A stretch of 64,000 nucleotides of DNA, taken from contig WBMV01006503.1 of assembly GCA_013396655.1 (NCBI GenBank), forward strand, positions 1,120,614 through 1,184,613. Reading direction: 5' to 3'. This stretch comes from Campylorhamphus procurvoides. Taxonomy: Eukaryota; Chordata; Aves; Passeriformes; Dendrocolaptidae. Below the pieces are notes generated by a model, which made no database searches, was not told the origin of the DNA, and saw only the letters and a list, made by a program, of their open reading frames with translations. Positions 38,501 through 47,500 of this stretch are shown here, piece by piece (position 1 is the first letter of the stretch; the number at the start of each line of letters is the position of its first letter). Both the position numbers and the translations under genes were made by a program.

Positions 38501-41500
38501 GATTAGTACTCCTCCTTCAGACATGCTACCAACATCAGAAGGTGGAAAGTCAAATGCCTGGCTGCGGCAAAAAAATGCTGGAATATATGTGCGGCCAAGA
38601 CTGTTCTCGCCATATGTGGAGGAGGCTAAGGTAATAGTCATCAGCAACACCTGGCTATTGTCAAATTAGAGTCATTAGGGGGTTCTGTAAACAGGGAAGG
38701 ATTTTGGTATGTGTTGTGTCTTTTTACATGTACTGGCCTAAAATACTAACATTTTCAATTTAACAAGACTTACAAGATTGATCATCAGGCTCAAGTCTCT
38801 AGAACTGGTCAGAAAAATTTCAACAAAATTTTTTTTTGTCGAAATTGAAATTTTTGCGAGACAGATCTTGATGAAATTCCACCGGAAACAAAGCAGCGTT
38901 CTGAGGGAAACCTCCCTGGTTTCCAGCCAGTTTGCCGGCCCAGCTCCTCGGCAGCCCTCCTGGCAGGCGGATGGCAAGGTGAGAGCCTGAGAGTCCCAGT
39001 TTGCAGCTAGTCAGCAACTTTGAGGCCAGGTCTTTCAGGCTCCCCAACTCCCACTAGAGCTGGGTGGAGAATTGCTGTTCCACTCGCAGAGGACTCTGAT
39101 GTTTCATCTTCTTGTTTGAATCAGAACATACTCAAAAATTTTGTGATCCTCTGCAATATGGAATAAATATCTCATGTCCAATTTGAGTGATGGCCTTTGT
39201 GTCCCTGTCAGACAGTAGCTTCCCTACTTAATTTCTTGCATGAGCACTGTCAGACTGAAGATCTTGTAGCATCTGTGATGGTGATGTTTGGTAATCAGGT
39301 GGAGATGGTGCTGTGTGGGGCAGGAACATACCACGTTCTGTTTGACAGAATGGGAGCCTGTTGTATCACTAATTCCACCACTTAAGGTAGCTCTGACTTA
39401 ACTTGAGAGCTTGTGCAAGTGACTGCAGAACAAGGGGATTAGGTGAAGCTGTGTACATCCACATCACCTACAGACTCTGACCACAGCCCTGGTGAATTCA
39501 GAGCTTTTGCCCTGTGCCTAAGAAAGAAAATGTTTTCTAAGGGTATGAGTTATTGCTGTCCTCTTTGAGGGGAGGGAAGAAATAAAACTACTTTGCATTT
39601 TGGGCGCAAAGGTTAGAGAGCACCAAGTGGCATGAAACAGCAAAGGAAGACTAGCTGGTTAAAATGCTATCTTTGTATCTTTGATAAAACTAACAAAAAT
39701 GTGTTAAAGTACACGTGATAAAAGCTTTGACTCTGAGTTTTCAGGTGTAGGAGTACTTTACTAGTTCTCTAAAGTAAAAGGTGCATTCTAACACATCCCC
39801 CACCTCCCACCCCCATCAGGATTCTTACTTGTTTCTGTTAGTTTCATATTATGCTGTTAATGTTTTTAAAAGCATTTTTGGCTCATTAACCTTAGAGGGA
39901 AGGCTCTCATACTTGGTCTCTGGTAACTTTATTTAAACTATGAAAAGGAGAGGAGTATTGTGAAATGCAGAAAATTGTGAATGATTATTTTTTTTAGTCC
40001 CCTGTTAACCTGCCATATTTTGAAATAAATCAATTGAACATTAAATCAGAATATTAAATCCCTTTCTAATCTTTAAGATGTCTGAGGGACATTTATTTCC
40101 TTTTTCAGATTTCTGCCTTCCACTCAGTGGCACAGAGAGTTAAGACCCACAGGCAGTAATTGCCTAAAAAAAAGTCCAGAGGGTCTGGCCTCTAGATGGT
40201 CACTTCTCATCTGGCAGGTACAAAATAAATAAGGCAACCTTCCCAAACTTAATTGCCTGCCTGCTCTTAGGTCTGAAACTCAGCTCTGACTGTGACTGGA
40301 AAATGGAATAGAAAATGCTGAGGAAAAGCCAAACACTGTGACCCAGAAAATTTACTTTGGTGTAGCATTGCTAGACTTGTGTCCTTGGGAGTGTGCTTGC
40401 AGCAGGTGGTGTGTGTGTGTGTGTGTGCAGTGCCTTCATGAGGGCTCTGGTGCCTGTCGTTACAGTCAGTGCTGGATGAGATGATGGTGGAACAAACGGA
40501 TCTCGTTCGTTTGCGGATGGTCCGAATGTCCAACGTGCCCGACACCCTGTACATGGTGAACAACGCGGTGCCGCAGTGCTGCCATATGATTACCCACCAG
40601 CAAGTCAGCACTAACCAGACCAGTCCTCCCTCAGTCATAGCCAACGAGATCCCAGGTAAGGCTGCTGATCGCTTCCGATGCCCACTGATCTCATGTGAGT
40701 GGGGGAAGCTTGGGTCTGGGGGGAGTGAAGGTCAGTTATTGAACATTATAGTTTCCTCACAGAGTAGCACTGCATCAGTAGTAGTCCCTTTGCTTTGGTC
40801 TTTTCTGAAGACATTAACTGGTGTTGGATGGCCTAGTAACTAGTTGGAAAACATTTTGAAAAAACTTGGACTGGCTAAACACTGTAGAATGCTTACTAGA
40901 GCTTGGCTCTTTGTTCTCAGAGTTTTCTACAGGGTTGTCAGTTTTCTACAACCAAGGTGTGTAAGACCCAGAAGGCTGTAAAATGGCAGAATACTGATTT
41001 CTGTTAAAAATTAAAATTGAAGTAGCATAATTTATTGGGAAATTGGCTTAAGTCAGTATGCTAGAAGAATATTGGAAGTAGGCACTCAAGATCAAAACAC
41101 ACTTATTTCAGTTTACAAAATCCACTTCAGCTTTGAAGTCAAAGCAACTTCATTCCTTGTGTGGCAGAGTACATTTTTATAGGCAAGTAGATAGGGCTTC
41201 TCTTGACTTCAGGTTACTTGATGTGACATTCCCCATAGGCAAGCCAGGAAAACATATACTAAAAATACTTAGTCACTTATGCATTTAATCTTTTTGCGTC
41301 AGACTCGAAGATGTATCTGGTGGGATTCCCAATACATCTAGTTCTTCCTCACCCCTGTCCCGTTAATACCCAGTGTGCATAGAAAGTACAGTGGCAAAAC
41401 TTGCAATTGGTGACAGGTTGGAAGGGTCAGTGAATGTTTTGGAGGGCAGGATTAGATAGCTAAATGACCAAGATTTAATTTAAATTCAGAGAAGAAAGTT

Positions 41501-44500
41501 GGAAACACTGTGCTCACATAGGTGTAGTCAGCCATGTGCCTGTGGACTGGCTGATGGCAGCTGTGTGGAGAACAGCTTCAAAGTCAACATTATACAATTC
41601 CATAAGGAGCAACAATCATGCTAAAATACAAAAACAATTGTGCCACCAAACATGAGGCAATTTGGTCTTAGATGGAGCATCGTGTGTAGCCCTTTAAATG
41701 GCCATACTGGGTCAGGTCAAGGATTTGTCTGTTTAGCCTAGTATCTTAATTCTAGCAGTCACTGGAAGTGAGTGTGTAGGAAAGCACAATAGAGAAAGCA
41801 TATAAAATAATTCCCTGTAAAATTCTGTGTGCTTTTCAACTATGTGCAACTTGGAGATGTCCTGTGGTAGGTGGTGTTTCTGTGTAGTTAGTAATTTTAA
41901 ATGTATTGTTAATATGTGAGTTTATGCAGTCTCTTGTTAAACTTGTATATACTTTTGGCATCAGTTTTTAGATCAAAGTATCGCATTTCAGTAGATACGG
42001 ATCAGTTTGGAAGTCTCTAGAAAAGCAATAAAGATGACATGCCACTAAGAAGAGAGCTGTCTTCCTCCCGCCACCACTCCTGATTCCCTGCTTTGTAAAC
42101 TTTTTGTGTATCAATTATGTCTCTCTGCAGTCAGCTATGTTGAAAGGAAGTAGATAAACTATTTTTGCAGATGTTAGAGCCAGGACAAAAATAATGGATT
42201 CAAAGAGCTGCAGGAGAATTTTAGGTGTTAGGAAGATTTGAAATACTGTTTGGTTTTAAGTTTTCTAAGAAACTTAGTGGAATCATTTTGGTCTACTTGC
42301 TTCTTGTGTTTGGAAAGAGACTTGATAAAGCCCTAAATGGAGCTTCTGAAAACTTGTTTGATAAGTTTGATAAAAGTACTAATTGTTTAGAAACTTAGAC
42401 CTGGAGCATCTCAGCAGTACATTACAGTACTTGGAGTTCCTCCCACCCTCTACAGGAAAACATAAATATACTCACCGTGAATTGAATATAAAATATTTCA
42501 TTATAAGATATGACTTTGATTACACTTTGCTCAATCTTAGTTTCCAAAGAAGTTGAGAAAGGCAACAAGTTCTCAAAGGTCTCCAATGTTTTGCCAAAGT
42601 TCTCATGTTCTGAAAAATACTGGCTCTGTTGCAGGCATGAGACATCTTTACCAGTCTGAAACTTCCCTGCAGTTTGCTTCTGTACAATTTAATAGGTAGG
42701 AATTATTGCCAGTCCTTTGATTAGAGCATAGATAAGAGCTCTGAGCTTGGCCAATAGTTGGAGCACAGGAATTGTGTCCTGGTAACTGTCTGCTTTGATT
42801 AATTCTGTAATTAAGCAGAAGAATTGATTGTTTTGCCAATGCCTCTTTGCTAGGATGGGCAGATGGATCCCGGTTAATTTGAGGAGATTAAAGCCTGTAC
42901 TAAATGTGTAACTTGCACAGGAATACATCCTAAAGCATAGATGGAGCACAGGAACTGCCAAGAAGAGAGCTGGGCAGTGTTGCTTCCATGCCCCTTGGGC
43001 TGGGTTCAGAACAAGGGGTTCTTTACAGCTCGACTGTTCTCCATCTGTCCCTGGCATCTCCTTATACCCACTGCCTGAGGACAATATTTGCATAAATGCT
43101 GTTGGCAGCGTGTCTTAGAGCTCTTCCTGCAGTGCTGTTGCAGAATGAGTTCAGCCTGTGCTGAAGCCTTTCTAATTTGAGGCCAGGCTCTGCAAATGGC
43201 TGGGTTTCCTTACGTATTTTCCAGTTTCAGTTTGAATTAGAAATCCTGCAGCTGAGAGGATAGTACTTTTTATGTATGTAATCTTTCTTCCATGTGTTTC
43301 ATGTGAATAATAGTGAAAAAACACAGAAACAAACCTGGGTTTGAGAAGATAGCACTTTTTAATGAAAAACTTATGTAATTTTTATGTCTACTAGTTTTAA
43401 GAGAAGTCTGAAGCAGTGCTCCAATCTTCTTTTTTTCAGTGTGAGTAAAATGCTGTGTATAACTAAACATCTGGCTGCTAAACCAGGATTTCTCAGAAGA
43501 GTTTAAGAGTGTTGGAGGGTAGCATGGAGAACTTATTGCCAAGTCTTGAAGAATGATTAGAATGGGTTTCTTCCCCCTCCCAGTACAGGAAGTCTATTGA
43601 TGGGGGAATATTTTGCACTACTTATACTTATCCTTCATGGACCAATGTAAATTTTTTGAAATAAGGACCAGTTGCTGTTGTGTGGTGTTGGGTTTTCTCC
43701 TTCTCTGTAATGCAAATGTCTTTTTACGCCATTCTTGCTGTATGATCTGTTTAATTTTTATGAGCTTTCATTACGGACATCTGGTCATGGCAATATAAGC
43801 ACTTGTAAAGCTGGTAAAGGATCAGATGCCAGGAATTATGTATCTGGATTTGTCTCCTCTGTGATATGCATGTTTTCATGAGGACAGAAACACCATAGAG
43901 AAATATCAGTCATTGTCAAACAGCAGTAAGAAGTGGCATGAGAAAGTTTTGCAACAGGATAAATACACCAAATTATACACAATTTTCTTTTGGAAAGGTT
44001 TTTTTAAAAATTATTTCAATATGGCTACATAAAACAACATAATTTTAACAGGTTTTTGTTGGCTTACAGTTTGTGTAACTTTTGTGAAATGCACTTTCTC
44101 TCATTACATAGTGGTGTTATGGTCTTGTGATCATAGAATTGCATTAGAAGTATGAAGTGTATGCCAAAAAAATCAGGGAATTTTTGGCCTGTACAATTCA
44201 CGAGGGAACATTCAGTTGTTATTTAAGATATCCTGCCCACACCTCAAATCATGGAATTCCTGCATCACAAGGGCTTTACAAAAGAAGGCTCTATTTGTGG
44301 CTCATTCTAGCAGGAGCTGGAAAAGTGGTGTATGGTTTTTACCATTTGTACGATGTGTGTTATCCCATGTGGCTTAATGATGCTCCACGGAGCATGTGTG
44401 AGTTGAGCCGTTCTTGGCAGAATGTTTCTTTTTTTAAAAAAAAAAAAAGCCAAGGCAGCCTGATGTAAGATTTTTCCTTCAGAATTGCAATCAAGCTTAC

Positions 44501-47500
44501 CGTCTTACAGTTCAGAAAGGAATCTCTATGATCACTACCCCATTCCCTGTTACCCTTGCAGTTCCCAATCTCCTCGTCGTGAAAGAGATGATCAAGCGGC
44601 TGCAGGAGCTGCGTCACACGGAGCAGGTGCAGCGAGCGTACGCGCTCAACTGCGGGGAAGGTGCCACAGTCAGCTACGAGATTCAGATCCGAGTGCTGCG
44701 GGAGTTCGGGCTTTCTGATGCTGCTGCTGAACTTCTGCAGGTATGAAAAATGGCTGTATGAGACCACAAATCGACTTGATTGTGTAGCCTTCAATAGGAG
44801 CAATCTCTGTGTGTATGTGCAGGTGCACAAGTGCTTTGAAATGCCTGCGTAACTGTCCAGGTGCAGACACCAGCTGCATTTCACATGTGTGATTTTATCG
44901 ATGTGTAAATGCAATGTTAAATACTTTTCTCAAGAGTTGTTGCCACTTGGTGCTCTTACTGTCACAGATTTTGGGGACAAAACAAAAATAAATCTGCCAA
45001 AGAGGGAGTTGACAAGAACAGTAGAACCAAAACTTGAAATCTAGATTATTGTTTGTTCTTGAATCAGAGAGGAGCAAAAGTGGTAACTAACACTGTAGCT
45101 CTGCACGGTATATATCAGAACTGGGAAGGCTGGAAATCCCACTTGTGTTTATACACTGCTGTTAAAGCAAATGCATATCTTGGTCAGCTTTTACACAGTG
45201 AATCTAATGCTTCTTTTCTTACTAAAAAAAAAAAAAAGAAATCTATATTCCGTGGTAGCTGTAGTTGCCTTGTGTGTTGGTGAGGTTGTAGGTGACACAA
45301 CCAGGCAGTTACAGTGCTAGCACATTCCTAGTTCAGAGTGTTAGTTTAGGAAATTTTTGCTGTATGACTTCATACTTGGTCTTGTTACATGCTGGTTTTT
45401 TTATTTGCAGAATCCTCACAAATTCTTTCCTGAGGAGCGATTTGGGGACGAAAGCCCACTCCTGACAATGAGACAGTCTGGACGATGTCGTGTTAACAGC
45501 ACGCCCACTGCAGAAACCATGTTTACGGAACTGGACTCTTTTGTGGCCTTCCATCCACCATTGCCCCCTCCTCCACCTCCGTACCACCCACCAGCAACTC
45601 CTATTCATAACCAGTTCAAAGTGGGCTGGAAACAAAGGGTGCCAAGTCAACAACATCCCTCACGTTCCTTCTCTTACCCGTGTAATCACTCGCTGTTCCA
45701 CTCCCGCACCGCCCCCAAAGCTGCACCACCTGTCTACTTGCCCGGGGTTAAAGCAGCACCTCCTGACTGCACTAACACCACAGGTCTGGCGCGACAAACA
45801 GTGGCAGCAGCAGCAGCAGTGATGGCAGCTGAGAAACAAGTGGTAAGTATTGTGGTTTCTCTTCTTCTCCCTATCTCTGGCCACTCAAAGTACCTTAGAG
45901 AAGGAGCTGGAGCGAATTCTTATGATGAAGTAAGTTGGCTTTGTTGAATAGAAAAGCATATTGGTTGATAGAAGATTTTTCTACCAAACTGGCTGTTGGC
46001 ATTCTGCATTCCAAAGGCATCTCAATCTCTGGGAGAATAAACGTTCCAGGGGCAGGAGCGTTTTTAGAACGGCAGGTGGCACTCATGAATCTTCTGAAAT
46101 CATAGAATACCCTGAACTGGAAGGAACCCAGAGGGATCATGAAAAGTCCAACTCCTGGCCCTGCACAGGGCAGCCTCAAGAATCACACCATGTGTCTGAA
46201 AGCTTTGTAAGAAAGACCACTTCCCTGGGGAGCCTGTCCCAGTGCACAACCACCAGCTGGGTGAAAAGCTTTTCCTAATATCCAGCCTAAGCCTGCCCTA
46301 ACTTGGCTTCATGCTTTTTCCTCTGGTCTTGTCACTGGTCATCAGAGAGAAGAGATTGGTACCTGCCCCTCTGCTTCCCCTCCTGAGGAAGTTGTAACTG
46401 CAAAGGGGTCTCCCCTCACTCCCTTCTTCTCCAGGCTGAACAGACCAAGTGACCTCAGCTGCTCCTCGTGCAGCTAATGTGGTTTGCTCTACACTGAAAG
46501 CATAAGCCAGCTGCAGTAGTGGACTGCATGCTGCAGTTCACAGGTAGAAGTAGTGATGGTATTGGCTGTGCACAGGTAAGTAGTCTGAAGTAAACAGGTT
46601 CCCTTTATACGTGTGCGAAGAATGAAAGGTTTACAGCTGTGAAATACTTGAAAAGAAATGGGAAAGCAGAAATTGGTAATTGCCAATACAAAGGGGTTTG
46701 TTACAGCATTTAAAAGCAATCGTTATAGTTACTTAACTACAATATAATGCCATGAAAGCAATGAAATATAAGATACTGAGTAAAGACATAATTTTTTGGC
46801 AGCAGAAATAAATCACTGAATTCTTTACTTAGCATTTCCTGTACTTCACAAAGGTGTCAATACATAGTTGTGTCATACTGAAAACCTGCACAGTAGATGC
46901 AGATTTTATCCTTGAGTTTTGAATGGAAACATAGATTTCATTTTTTTTCCCTTTAGCAGTTGTCTTAAATAAATTGCACTTTTTATATTTTAGGTTAAAA
47001 TATTTAACTTCACATTAGAGATGTTTGCCATTGTTTGTTCAGGGGTGGATTTTGTTACATCTCTCTCATTTGATCAATACTGACTTCCCCAAGGAAACCA
47101 TGTAGCGATCTTTCTCACATAAGAAATATTTCTGCTGGAATATTTCCATAAATAATGCAAGGAGGAACATAGGCTTAATATGGGGGATATTTTTGTTCCA
47201 TGTGCTTTCTGCAACTTGTGAGTTACTCGTAATCAGTGATTAGTAAAATTCCTTTCATTAGAAATAAATGCAAGTAGAAAACTTAACTCTCATATCTGGA
47301 AGGATGCAGTATGAGCCATTCTGCACTGAGCCAAGCATAGGGGTAGATGAGAAGAACACCATGCAGCAGCTCCCATGTGCTCAGCGGATCCAGTGAGCAC
47401 CATAACTGATGCTCCCCCAAGCCCTGACGTTGTCATGTGTGCACACACACACCTGTCTGCAGTTAACTTACTCTAAAATAAGGATTGTGTCCATAGTGAT

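Larger units (their letters stand above)
38631..40465 (+). other. BTBD7: BTBD7 intron 7
   Basis: About 1.8 kb. It holds an old repeat with a GAAATT-rich hairpin (about 38799-39075) and a GT dinucleotide run shortly before the exon 8 acceptor. The rest is unremarkable. Confidence 0.9.

Noticed and set aside
44105..44160. ATCATAGAATTGCATTAG as another CR1 end
   Set aside because: Only the first ten or so bases resemble a CR1 terminus and the following sequence does not continue the match.
44360..44914. 184-codon open frame on the minus strand over BTBD7 exon 9
   Set aside because: It is read against a constrained, GC-rich exon of BTBD7, includes intron on both sides, has no homologue I recognise and no promoter or splice context. 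It is a shadow.
45490..45822. 110-codon plus-strand frame inside BTBD7 exon 10
   Set aside because: Alternate frame of the proline-rich exon; the true frame joins exons 9 and 11 correctly and matches BTBD7.
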